Position numbers and translations under genes: made by a program
Shown: positions 22,601 to 34,204 of the stretch, in pieces
Position numbering within the stretch: the stretch's first letter is position 1
How the letters are laid out: every line of letters starts with the position of its first letter
Assembly: GCA_013398175.1 (NCBI GenBank)
Contig: VZRZ01008696.1
Span: 547,902 to 611,901 of the forward strand
Source of the DNA: Climacteris rufus
Taxonomy: Eukaryota > Chordata > Aves > Passeriformes > Climacteridae
Reading direction: 5' to 3'
Length of the DNA stretch: 64,000 nucleotides
The notes under the pieces: generated by a model
Told to the model about the DNA's origin: nothing
Database searches by the model: none
What the model saw: the letters and a program-made list of their open reading frames with translations, nothing else

Positions 22601-25600
22601 GAGGGGCTGGGGCTCCACAGAGAGCAAACCCCTGTGTTTGAGGAGACAGGTGTGCTCCAGCAGACGGAGTCAGGCCCTGTTTGCTCAGGCAACATCCACA
22701 GGCCTGGCTCCAAAAGCAATTGATTTATAGTTTGTTTGGACACCAACATAATCATCAAATTGCAACACCTTGCTCTGCAAACTGTACCAAAGTGCCACGG
22801 CCTCGTCAGGGGAGTGACACACAAACAGCAAAGGGACTGAGAGGCAGAAAAGGGGTTTTCAGAGTCGTGTACGGGGGGAGAGACCGGTGCTGCGAGTAGC
22901 GTGTTGCCTGCTCAGACAGCACAGGAACAGGCCACGGGGCAAACAAGAAAGCACCAAGTTAAGAGTGTCTAAGAGGCACCAGAAAAGACTGATCAGAGAT
23001 TCCACCTCTCCTGTGTCTGGAAGGAAGGCACTAAATAACTGACTGCTCTGCCTCGCAAGCTTGCAGGCTTCAGGCCAAGGTAATGACAGCAACACAGGCT
23101 ACACATCATTCCAGAGCATCCCACGGTGCTGAGACAGAAGGCAGCAGCCAGTTAGGCAGTAGGGTAATTTAGGTCCAGGAGAAACTCAAGATAAAGAAGG
23201 AAAATCCTTAGAAAATGGATCTGGGGAATTTAGATCCTGTGTACAAACAGAAATAACCTTTCCACCCAGTCACCTCCCCCTGCAGCCACCCTGAGTAATA
23301 CAATTCCAAAGTTAGCCCAGCTAAAACAATCCTGAATTTATCTCTCTGAAGATTCAGAGGATCAGAAAGCCTGAGCCTTTTACACGCTTTCAGGTTTCCT
23401 TATTGCTCATCTAAGTGTTTTTTAGGGAGATTGTGCAAACAAAAGAATCCTGAATCCTGGCTTATCGTTGGTCCTGCTGCAGGAGCCAGAAGATAAGAGC
23501 AGGCAGGACTGGTCCCAAGGAAAAGACTCAGCTCTGGCACTGAAGTTTTCCTTTTGGGTGAAGAACTGCTTGAAACTAAGGAATGCTGCATTGATTTGAA
23601 AAGGGGAAAAAATCCCCAAAACCAACACCTAAACACCTAAACAAAATCAAAATCAAGATTCAGAAGTATTACAAGGTTTCCTTTGGAAAAGAGAAAAATG
23701 TTATTTTAAAACCATCTTTCCACATTATCCCTTGCTATAAGCCTTCCTCAAAGAGCCCAAGCATTCAGCTACTTTTTCTTCAAACTTTCATTAGTACCAA
23801 AAAATTCCAGCAATCCTTCAGACCCTGCTGCCTTCTCACTAAGCCTTGGCCTGCTTAAACATCCCCTCCCTGAACTGAATACTCATGGTGTCCTGAAATG
23901 ACTGGCCACTTTGGGAACTCTTCCTGTTCTCTTTCACCTGACATAAAACTGGAAGAGCTGAGATACTGTTAAAGAGGTGGGGCCCAACAGCTTTCAATTT
24001 CAGTTTTGTGCAGCCAGCTTCAAAGAAAGGCAGTAAAAGACAATCCTTATCTGACCAAGTTTTTCCATGTGCTGTAGAAGCTCATGCTGAGCACTTCTCT
24101 GATGATAAAGCAAATTGTTCAGCCTGCACATGCACAAGTGTGTCACTGACCACACAATGCCCAGCCCTTGCATTGAACTGGGACCCACTGAGGAAACCTC
24201 AACTCCTCCAGGACCAGCCTGCACCTACCATGAATTCAATAATACATTTTAATTCCCACAAAGGGGGTCACTGGCTCCTGCCTGTCCATTTGCAGTGACA
24301 TCCTGAGAAGCAGGACTGGCAGCAGCCTGGAGGACAGTGGTATTGCTGTCTCTGCTGCCCCCAGCCCTCCCACACAGCCTCACACATCCTCCTCTCCTTT
24401 GGCTCTGATTGACAGACTCCTGAATTATGAAAAGGTAGAAAGAGCCTTGGTGAAGCTCAGAGGTATTTTTATCGCAGTTTGTGGCCCCCAACCCCCATCA
24501 TATATATCAGAATAAGAATGCTTTTACACAGGGAAAAAAAAATAAAATCTATAGAGTCCTCAAAGGAACAGTTTTTCTACTCGTCTCAGCAGCCTGTCCT
24601 CAGTCTAGTTCCCTTTTCAATGGGCTGCTGGCTCCTAGCTGTCTGCTGATAGGAAGGATTAGCTACAGAAATGGCACAGGGAAAGAGTCAAAAACTCGAG
24701 GGGAGCAGAGCCCTCCAGCCCACGGAGCCATTTATGTGCATTCAGCCACAGCCTGATAAAAGAACAAACTGCAGGTGCTGCAATATTGCATTTCATTCTG
24801 GCTGGGCTGTCCTTATATAAGGCAGGAGTCAGTCAAGTATGCTCCAAAATTCTGAGACAGGTTAGAATTAAACAGGAAAATTCAAAGTTATTAATGTAGT
24901 CATGCTTTCCCCCTTTCCTGTAATTTTTTGGTTTAGGGACTAGTATTTCAAGTTGTTCTTTATGAGCACAGACAGATATTTTAATGTTTTCACACTGAAT
25001 GCTGAAAAGCAATTTCCAAACACAGATACCAGACATTACAAAGCCAAACTTTGTAATCTGAGTTAGTCATTATTCCTGAAGTGTGGAGCATTCCCCCTCT
25101 CTGCCTTCCAGAGGAATGTTGGGAATCTTAGAAGCCGGGTTACCTTCTCTGAGATGCACAAATATAATTTAGAAGGTTACATTTTAGGCAACATTGTTGT
25201 AGAACCAAACAAAGAGAGGAGTTGGGAGGCTGGTTAAAAATAAGCAATAAACAAGATGAGACCAAATACCACAGGATTTGAAAAGGAACATAAAGATGTT
25301 GATAGTCACTCTGATGCCTCCCCACAGCTGCTCCACACGGACCAGGAAAAGAACACTAATGTAATTTGTCAAACAGAACTACGGGATGCTCTTCCTGACA
25401 TGCAAGGAACAGCATGAGCACTGTAGTTCTAGGTGAGTGTTCAGACTGGCACTGGTGTTCACATCTGGGTGCCAAACAGCTCAATCAGATGAGCAAAGCC
25501 AAATCCTTAATGATTTCTCCAAGTCACACACTAAGTCTCTAGAAAAGGCAGAGACAAAACTTTAGGGGCTTTGACTGAACACAGTCAATCCTTCCTTCTT

Positions 25601-26380
25601 CAAACACTGATTTTTCTGCACCTTGGACATTGATTTCTTTTTTTTTAATCACTTTCAGATTGTTTTACCAGTTTATCATGGGCACAACCTTTCCTATGAG
25701 ACTCTCCACAAGGCTCTGGAAAATCTCTGCCCCAAAGGCAGGCAGGAGCTGTGAGCCCTGGGAACCAACCACGCTGGACCAATGGCTCATTCCATTGCAT
25801 CCCTACAGCCAACACTGCTGGATCTGCTCTCCCTCCACACCACACAGAACAAGACTTCTTTTAATGTGACAGAATTGTTTTGGGGACAGACTTTCCAAAA
25901 AGACACTTATGCACCTAATTCCTGTTCAAGAACATGAGGCTTAAGGAGTTTCAACCATTGATATTCTCTTTGGCTCCAGGAGAACAGTGGTTGTATATAC
26001 ACCGAGCAGTTTTATATTTATTTCCCAGCAGTGTAAAAAATCTTCTTCTCACCCTTTTTAAGTACATGAGCACAAATAGGCCAAGGCCTGCCTTCCTGTT
26101 TTAAGAAGTGAAAGCGCTGGGGCAGACTGCCAGAGGACTTAATATAGTCTCAGATCTAAATTTAACAACAATAACATGGCTCCAGTCTGACCCTAGAAAA
26201 AAAAGATTGGAGAGGCCAAAAAAAAAAAAAAAAAGAGAAGGCAATTCTTCACAAATTAAGAAAACAATAAAGGTCCCTTTCAAGTGTCAAGGAATATTCT
26301 TAGCCAGCCTGCAACACCTAAATCAAGAGAGAGGTTGTTAAAATGGCATAATACCAGGAAATTCGCCTACAGGGTCTACT
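22600..26380. other. Unremarkable non-coding DNA
   Basis: No gene was recognised in this long spacer. It holds short tandem pieces at about 23625-23655 (AACACCTAAACACCTAAAC, then AAAATCAAAATC) and a 17-base A run at 26218-26234. Otherwise it is of mixed composition with no CpG cluster. Confidence 0.45.
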
Positions 26381-26383
26381 TCC

Positions 26384-26760
26384 TCCGTGGAGACTCCGGC
26401 CTGGAGTGGCGGAGTCAGTGTGCTCGCCATGGGGGAGGTGGGAGGGAGCCACACCGAGCTGACTAAAGCGACTCTATAAAAAAAGCCCAAGCTGGATATC
26501 AACACCACCGTCTCCAGATCTAAGATGATACAAGCAGCCTTCCTGGCCCGAGATTCCGAGTCACATCAATAGGCTCTTTAATCCTTTCCCACCCAACATT
26601 TCCTGACAGCGACCGCAGAAGTCAACAAGTTCAAGCCCAGCGCAGAAATTAGCGCTCGCACACAATACGGGCGGGTGATAACGCGCCTGTATTTATAGCT
26701 CCGAGCCAGCCCCCTCGGAGCAGTCATTAAAGATCCTGGTGGGAAGAAAACACGACTAGA
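26384..26760. promoter_or_regulatory. CpG cluster with two convergent TATA-like boxes
   Basis: CpG-dense sequence includes TATAAAAAA on the plus strand at 26475-26483, after GGGGGAGGTGGGAGG. It also holds TATAAATA on the minus strand (26690-26697), so the two would fire toward each other. A GATA site, TGATAAC, is at 26676-26682. An 8-bp-arm hairpin (GCTCCGAG / CTCGGAGC, 26698-26705 and 26714-26721) sits directly behind the minus-strand box. No long reading frame follows either box, so a promoter would serve a non-coding or spliced RNA. An enhancer is the main alternative. Confidence 0.4.
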
Positions 26761-27975
26761 AGAAAGTTATTCAAGTCAGTTAAAGATACACCTGAACCCT
26801 CCCTTCCTCTCCCACCCCTCTCTGAGGTCATAACATCACAATATAGTCTCCTAAGCAAGGACGTTCCTCCGGGACACTCTGATAGGGAAAGTGTGAACAA
26901 CAAAAGCCCATTGTTAGCGGGGAACGGTGGTGCCACTTAGACCCTCGTTAAGCTCCCCAGGGGCTGTGGTTTGCGTTATGCAGGCTTAAAAATAAAAGGC
27001 ACTAGGACAAGGGACAAACAAATAATGAAGTCATTTCCATTTACCTAGAGCAGGGGGTTGCCAAGCAGGGTAACCGGTCATTGCTGGGTGTTAGCAGCAT
27101 CTCCGCCCTAGGACTCCCACTCCTCTACTCCAGGCTTCTCCCAGCAAGTTTTCCACATGGAGTTCAACCCCACCCCAGAATCAAGTGTGGATGACATCCT
27201 CAGAGCACCAGCATATCTTACTGCATTGTGAGATTCTTCCTTGTCCAATGTCTATCGACCCTCCAAAGACCAGGAATATGCCTTTTAAACTGGCTGTGAG
27301 GTTTTACTGAGCATCACTCCTGAGAACAAGGAAGGTTTATAAAGGAATACCTCAGCTGCATGCTACAGTTCATTTGCTTCCCTCCAATTACTACCCAAGC
27401 CACAAGGATGAGCAGTTACATCACCAGGTACAGTGCTCATCCCTTCTCTGAGATGCACAACAGCTGGTCCATGGATCCCTGTTGGAGAGTCCTGCCAAAA
27501 AGGGAACACTTGGGTAGTGCTGAATCCGTGCACTCACCTCCACACCACATCAACCTCTTGCAGCCTGGAAAGAAGCTTTGCTGCATTTGCAGGGATTAGT
27601 AAATGCCTGGAAATCAAGATGGTCCCAGGGACCTTTGCCACCTCCAGCTCACACCAGGAGCCCTCTCACCCAGGGCAGCACCATGAGCTGCCTCCCGGTC
27701 CTGGCTCTGTGAAGCTGTGTGAGCTCTAATAGCTAAAGCTCTGCACCTAGTGAAAGGAGGTGCTACAGGCACCAGGAGAGTGCTGCCTGTTTCCTTCACC
27801 TTTGACACTCGAAATCCTCCCTCAAGCCTTGCTTCTCCAACAGCCTTTTTAGCCAAATGCAAAAAAATTGGGGAAAAAATATAGAGTATGGATATATTTG
27901 GTCTATTTGGGGCCTGTAAACCAAGTAAAATCAGTTACAAAGATTCTGTTTGAATACACATAACATGGTTTGATT
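26760..27975. other. Unremarkable non-coding DNA
   Basis: No gene was recognised. Composition shifts from moderately GC near 27430-27840 to AT-rich after 27860. Frames of 80-98 codons there have no motif. Confidence 0.45.
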
Positions 27976-27982
27976 AAGAACA

Positions 27983-28013
27983 TATTTAGCTAAATAACCA
28001 AATCAATTTGGTT
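27983..28013. repeat. Two abutting palindromes in AT-rich DNA
   Basis: TATTTAGCTAAATA at 27983-27996 is a perfect 14-bp palindrome. It shares its last base with AACCAAAT-CA-ATTTGGTT (27996-28013), which has perfect 8-bp arms. The pair forms a 31-bp block of two-fold symmetry, a possible dimeric factor site or cruciform. Confidence 0.75.
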
Positions 28014-28014
28014 T

Positions 28015-31000
28015 AGCCCTGGAGAAATGGAGGGAGAGAGCAGTCACTATGGGAAAAACCTCTGTATTCTCTCTGCAGTAAGGACCAAGAATGAGGGTAT
28101 GAAAGGCTTAAGAAATGGAAACATATTCAGCTCCAGCATCATCCTTTTGATCAAATCAATTTACATGATAAGACAGTAAAAAAAGTCCTTTCCAGTACAC
28201 AGTGAGCACGAGGGGACCTCAACCACATTGGCTGGCATTGCTTTGCCTCAAAGTTTTGAACATAAGAAGAGTGAAAAGATGCTATTTCTCTGCAGTCATG
28301 GTTCTTCCCACTCCAGGCTTACCTTTTTCCCATCCAGAACAGTAAGGGATGGCAATATTTGGGTCTGGAGAGCAAATAAAAAATATTGGAGAAATTAATT
28401 ACACAGCTTGTAGCTCAGTTCTGCGTTGGTTCTTCCTTCCTTCTCCTCACAGGATTGGTGCCTGGAGTGATGTGATTACACAAGACTGTTAAATTTCATC
28501 AAGAAAAAAAGTAAAATTTTCTAATGGCCATGGTTTCAGAGAACAGATTGAAGACTTTAGATCCAGATGGAGAAAAAATCAGAAGGCAAATGTAAAAACA
28601 ACAAATCTGGTTTTACATGTCTTTTTTTAAAAAAATATCACTATTTTTAAGCCAGTCTCCATTTGGGAAGACCTGATTCAGGGTTTCAAAGGTTTGTGGT
28701 TTTCAGTGCTGCAAAGCTGAAATGCCACCATGGCCCTGTGAGTGTGGGGGGGTCTGAGCTGGCTCTTGGCTCAGGCTGCAGCTGGGAAGTTCCTGCAGCC
28801 TCTTCTGGAGGTGGGTGCCCAATTTGGAGCCTGGCCTGGGTGTCCAGGTGGGAAGGGGGCCCTGTGCAAGCACAGCAGGTGCTGTTTGCCCACCTTTCTG
28901 CCTCCAACACAAAATCAAACCCATGTTCACCACAACTGAACACTTGTGAAGCTTATTTGCCACTTGCTTTCCTTCCAGTCACAAGCCACTCAAAAATCCC
29001 ACTTGCCATGTCTGTTCCCACTGGATCTACAAGTGCACATTTTAACACGTGGGTAGTTCTAGCCATAATTATGGTCAGCAATGAGGAGGAAGTGGCCCAC
29101 TTTAATCCTGAAAGAAAACCATAGAAAGTAGCTGTTCTACCCAAAGCTAGTTCTCTCTTTTCCCAGCAGCTTGGATCCTCCATATGAAATAACAATGCTT
29201 AGACCTACAGTCCCTGTTAGAAAGGGTTGCCAAAAAGAACAGCCTCCAATCTGAGCTCTAAAATGGTTTGTGACACAGAGTGATTCCCCTTTTTTCCTTT
29301 CCTTCAGCTTTCCAGTATTTATTTTCACCTTGGGTGGGCTGAGAAGTACAGTTTTAGGATGCTTCAGCATGCAAATAAAATATTTACCCATGCTAAGTAT
29401 TATTTTATTTACTCTTGCAGTAGTACAAGCAGCTGTGGCCAGATCAAGGCTGCACAGCAATTTACAGTTACAGGAGAAATTTCCTCATGTGAGAACACCA
29501 CATTGGGTAATCAAACCTTTACACAACCCAGGACTACAACAAAGACTGAAAGTTTATTTCACATTTACACTAAAGTTTCTCTATACTCTTCTGGCAGGAA
29601 AATAAAAGAGATTTCAACTGTATGTAATACTTCTAGGCTCTGTGGTACTACTTGTAGCAGGGGTTTAGTAGTAAGGCAAACTGGACTCTGAGTATTTGAC
29701 TAGTTCATAGTAAGTCTGTTGAGAAGAAGATGCAAAAATAGAAGAGTTTTGAACTACATGGGACCTGAGCTTGCCCTCTAAAGCTCCTTTAGGTACCAGA
29801 CGGCCTCTGCCCACAAGAGGCAGACCCTAATCATTGATACAAAGCTCAGACAGGAGCTGTTCTTTTAATAAAATCACTTAAGCCAAGCTCTTATACATGA
29901 TAAATGTTTTCTGCCTAGGCCTAGCACTGCTGACATCCATGGCAAGGCTTTCCAAACCCCCAACTTTACCCCTATATACATTTCCCATACTCAATATTTG
30001 AGTGCAGAAGCTGGGAAATCACTGCTGAGCTCCTCTGAACCCAGAGTAAAGGGCAAGGTTGCTCTCTACACACAATTGTCAAAGACCTGAGAGGAGACTT
30101 CATGCAAACCTCTGCACAGATCCACTGAGGATGAGGCCACGGAGCCATGGCAGCAGCTCCATGGGGAAATCACTCATGGAATTGAAGGAGCTGTATTGTT
30201 TTATCTTTATTTATATTCTCATTTATTTCGAAGTAGGCCTCTGGGCTGTGAGGTCACTTTCTCAGTGAGTGGAGCCCTGTGCAGTCAGCAGCATGGCAGC
30301 TGCAAAGGAGGCTCAGGGGTGGTTCAGGATTCACACACAGTTCCGGATGTGAGGATCAAATGCGCCACACAATGAAATACATTTGTTAAGGAAATTGGCA
30401 CTGCTAAAAAAGAAACACTCTGTGGAGAGCCAAGGAACATCTAAGGCTCCTTAACCCAATTAGCTAAACACTCTTCTGCCTCTGAAAAAAGCACTAACAA
30501 AAACCAACTCGTGAAATTGAGCTGAGTTTGGGGTAGAAAGTGAGCATCTTGATAAACTGTTGGTATCTTTGCCTGCCAGAGCTATTAGCCAAGAGTCTGC
30601 TGAGTCTAGACAAAGGTTTGATTTTGAATTGAAAGGGGAATCATTTGCAGAGAGTAAAGCAATTTAGGTTTTGAAAAACAACCATGAATTTTTAACTATT
30701 AACCCAAAAGAGAGACAAGGAGCCTCTGCAGGCACATAAGGCTTTTAAATATTATCTGCTGCCACAGGAGGTCATTGAGAGTGGAGTGATTTTAAGATCA
30801 GAGAGCTTCATTAGGCCAAACCATTTAATGTACCCGAGGGCTGGAAGGAAGAGATGAGATTGGTGGAGCTGGAGATGTGAAGGGACAATTCTGTATTCAC
30901 ATCATTTACTGAAATCACTGGTTCTGCTCCATGTGCTACCAGCAACAAGCAGCTGTTGACAGCCAGGAACTGCAGAGGTGACAGGCACAAAGTACCAGAT

Positions 31001-31680
31001 TGTCCCTGTCCATTGCATGACTGCACAGAAGACAGGGACCTAAAGCTTGTTTCTTTATTTGAGTCTCCTAGTGGATTCTAGACATGGAATTATTTTCCTC
31101 TTCATGAACACAGACAGCACTTGGGCTGCAGCTGGGTGGACAGGCTGGTGGGAAGTCACACATTCCTCCTGCAGAGTATTCCAGTAGGAACTGTGATTCT
31201 TCTCAAATAATTTCTTTAAATCATTCTTTGAAGAGTAGAGAAAACCACTTTCTACCACATAGAGCTTTGCAAACAAAACAAATGAAAGGCAAAGACCTGT
31301 CTGAAGAGATGCTTATGACACCCAGAGAAGCACCAACCCCCTGTCTCAGTGTCAGCACACTATGGAGGAAGCCTGATTGCTGTTAGATCCCCCTACATGA
31401 TCAATCAGCAGATTATCCAATCAGTGCTGCAAAAAGAGGTCTCTGGTTGGTATCAAACTGCCAGGTGGGGTTGGCAGTGATGCTGCTCTGCCAGGCTGTT
31501 TGTCAGAGGAAGGCCCTGCCCCAACCCCACATGCTGTGTGCTACAGCCATGGCAGCTTAATAAAATTAGCACGAGCTGTTGTTTTCCTTCAGGCCCCATG
31601 GCAAAATGTTCCAGGAGGCTGGAGATGGGAGCAGGGCGCAGAACAATGAGAAACCAATGAAATAATGAAGGAACAGTTTC
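28015..31680. other. Unremarkable non-coding DNA
   Basis: A perfect POU octamer, ATGCAAAT, is at 29369-29376 in AT-rich context (TAAAATATTTA follows). The 153-codon plus-strand frame at 28663-29124 has no recognisable domain. No CpG cluster and no transposon were recognised. Confidence 0.45.
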
Positions 31681-31828
31681 TTCACCTTCTGTGGCTCGGT
31701 GTCATGCAGAGGAGCCTGAAGGCATCTGGTTTGATCTCGGTTTCCTACAGCACGGATGTGGTCTGACCGACTCCTTTGGTGGCTTAATAACCTCCAGTTG
31801 CTCTGGGTCGCGTTGGTCAGCGTTTCTC

Positions 31829-31885
31829 AGAGATGGAGACGGGGAAACTGAGGCACGGGGCGGGGACTCGCTGACGTCACCCGCG
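31829..31885 (-). mobile_element. MIR-like SINE relic inside the CpG island
   Basis: GGGGAAACTGAGGCAC at 31841-31856 carries 14 bases (GGAAACTGAGGCAC) that match the antisense MIR core exactly, preceded by an AGATGG block. Further right, ACTCGCTGACGTCAC aligns loosely with the antisense MIR segment ACTTGCCCAAGGTCAC, given a short deletion. If this is right, the GC box and CRE lie in sequence derived from the SINE. The match is short, so chance remains possible. Confidence 0.4.
31872..31879. promoter_or_regulatory. Perfect cAMP response element
   Basis: TGACGTCA is the full palindromic CREB/ATF site. Its CpG and its position seven bases after a GC box, in an otherwise CpG-poor neighbourhood, make it more convincing than an isolated match. 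Confidence 0.55.
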
Positions 31886-31915
31886 TGGGGCAGCCCCGGG
31901 CCGTGCCCTGTCCAA

Positions 31916-31934
31916 CAGCGCCTTCTGGTGGCCA
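31916..31934 (-). promoter_or_regulatory. CTCF-like binding site
   Basis: On the minus strand the 19-mer reads TGGCCACCAGAAGGCGCTG. It agrees with the vertebrate CTCF core consensus as I recall it, TGGCCACCAGGGGGCGCTA, at 16 of 19 positions, including the CCACCAG and GGCGCT halves. The mismatches fall in the tolerant GGG stretch and the last base. Orientation is minus, which would matter for loop direction. Confidence 0.6.
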
Positions 31935-32009
31935 CAGAACGTCTGTGCACGGCCAAGGGCCCGGCCACCAGGACCACAAAAATCCCTCGATAGGGCCAAA
32001 CTCGGGGCA

Positions 32010-34000
32010 CGGGACTCCACTCCTGTCCTGTTCTGTCCTCTAGGAACTGTTCTTCTTGGCAACTTTGCTTTACATATTCAAGCCAGGCTACTGGAGACAG
32101 CATAGAGACACTCTGGCCTTTGAGGATCCCTGGTAATCAAGCATCAGGAAGTCTTTGCTTTAGTAGCCACCAGCACATGGCACTCCAAAGGTCACAACAA
32201 TGCAGTGGGACAAATATATTTTTTGGAAGGCACAGGGCATTCAGTCTCTGCTTTTGTGTTCTCATGACAATGATTGTAATGACGCAGCTGGAGTGGGAAA
32301 TGGCCCAGCATAAATCCATCCTGGCAACAATACTATTTAACAAAAACTGTAAAAGGAGGCAGGCATGTTTAGGATAAGTTGGAGATAGTAATCTGGTTAT
32401 TTTTCCGAGGCCCCACTCAAACACTACACTGAGGAGATCCTGATTGTGTCACCTTGGCCCCATACTGCACATATCCTTTGCAGAAGAACAATGCAGACAG
32501 GAGTCTCTTGGCCCATCTGAAAATCCATGAGGTAATTCTCCAAACAGGAAATGACACGAGGCAGCGTGTCCGCCACAGCCCCTTCAGCCAGGAGTCACAA
32601 TCCCAGCTCCTGTGCCACAGTGAACACGGGCAGCGGTGCCAGAGTCAACAGATACAGTGGTTTTGCATCCATGGAAGAGAAGAGCAGAAGAAACTGCCGT
32701 GGACAAGGCAAGGAGCACCTCTGAAAAGTATGGCTTGAGATGCTTTAACTAGTGAGGAGGTCTTATCTGATCCATAGGGAGCTCTGCTGGGCTGCTGTAT
32801 AAGCAGCTCATGTTCACATCTAAGAAAACTGAGAAAGTGGATAGAGGCAAAGCAGCTGTTCAGTGGAGAGCTGGACAGGAATTTACTGATGAGATCTTCC
32901 ACTGGAAAATTCAATTATCCAACCAGAAACCTTCCCCTTCCCAAAAACGAAGCATCATTGAAAAAAATGCAATGAGAGCAGCATTCTCATGTTCATGAGT
33001 GAATTTCCACTCGGGAAAAAACCCCAAGACCCAGGATAGCTGACAAGCTGCTGCTCAGGAGATGTTCTTGAGCTCCAGGAGAATCCAGTTTACAGCTTGG
33101 CTTCTCTCCCACAGCAAAGGCCTGGGCTGTTACCTATTTTAGGGGACACTTGTGCCAGTTTGCCCCCAAGGAGGCTTCTGCTTATCTGCCCCAGTTTCAC
33201 CCAGTGCCTGTCAGCAAAGGCTTTGCTCTCACACCTTCCAGGTGGCCACTGTGGCCACCAGACTTTGGGCTGTTTCAGTCTACCTGTAATCTCACACCTC
33301 AGAAATTCTTTCCCTAGGGCGAAGTTCCCACTGGTGTTTGGAAAAAGCTTAAGTCACTTCCTTTTACAATACATATTTTTACCAAAAATAAAAACACCAA
33401 TACAAAGTCTCACATAAATACAATGATGCCAGATACCAAAACAATTTATTTCCCATCCCTTACAGGACCAAAAAGGTGAAAATCCTCACACAGAGACAAG
33501 AGTGGCCACCTCAGAAAGCCTTTATCCATTCGACTTGACAAATACAGCCACTGAACCTCGTGAGATCATCTCACACAGCCTGACAGGACAGATCACACAG
33601 ATCTCTGCAGGGCTTCCTTTGCAAGCACTAATTCATGCAGTTTTCATTCCAGCTTATCAGTCTGCCAGTGGATGTAGTGTAACAGGGATGGTATTTCAGC
33701 AGGGACACAGATACATAAAGATACTTCTGCTGCTGCAATTAATTTTTAATAAGCCTTTTTTGATATTGCTATCACTGCAGCCACACTGAAGAAATGAGCA
33801 CCATTGAACTGTGAAGTCAAATTAAGAGAAGCTGCATATTTGCCCATCATGAAAGGGAAGAATAAAAGATTCTATTCCTGCCTAACTCCTCCAAAAGGCA
33901 CTAACTTTGCACGTTTTTCTGACACCAGGTTGAACTAACTCACAATGGAGAAGGTTTGTCTGTTCCTAACTTCGGGACTTGTCTCTTGCCCTTGGACTAA
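32010..34000. other. Unremarkable non-coding DNA
   Basis: No gene, CpG cluster or recognised repeat. A small hairpin TATTTTT-ACC-AAAAATA lies at 33374-33390. Nothing else was noted. Confidence 0.45.
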
Positions 34001-34004
34001 TTCT

Positions 34005-34180
34005 TCTGGATTTGCATTTTGTGCCGAGTGTTGTCACCTCCTGCTCCTTGGCTGGGTGCATTGTGATACAGAAGAGGTGCTAATCCTCTAGTAATTAGCA
34101 CCTCATTGGGAGGTCAAGGAGAGGTCATGGAAGTGGGCTTGTTTATTTTTCAGGAGAATTCTGGTTTGCTCCTTGTTTTC
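34005..34180. promoter_or_regulatory. Candidate element with 11-bp-arm hairpin and TAAT cores
   Basis: GAGGTGCTAAT (34074-34084) and ATTAGCACCTC (34094-34104) are exact reverse complements around a nine-base loop, CCTCTAGTA. Each arm contains a homeodomain TAAT core. A perfect octamer ATTTGCAT is at 34010-34017. Chance arms of 11 bp this close together are uncommon. It may be a bipartite homeodomain site; it is too short for a microRNA precursor. Confidence 0.45.
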
Positions 34181-34204
34181 ATTAGGGATGTTGAGGTGTT
34201 CCAG

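Larger units (their letters stand above)
31800..32005. promoter_or_regulatory. Compact CpG island with GC box, CRE and CTCF-like site
   Basis: In about 200 bp this carries a GC box GGGGCGGGG (31857-31865), a perfect palindromic CRE (31872-31879) and a strong CTCF-like match (31916-31934). CpG density is among the highest in the window. GC box plus CRE spacing is typical of CpG-island promoters, while the CTCF-like site suggests an insulator or loop anchor. Open frames on both strands (100 codons plus, 133 codons minus) lack domains. A non-coding transcript start is the main gene-like reading. Confidence 0.5.

Noticed and set aside
788..34017. Four perfect POU octamers (788, 14870, 29369, 34010)
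   Set aside because: About two are expected by chance on both strands of 64 kb, so there is no real enrichment. They are listed only where they add to other motifs.
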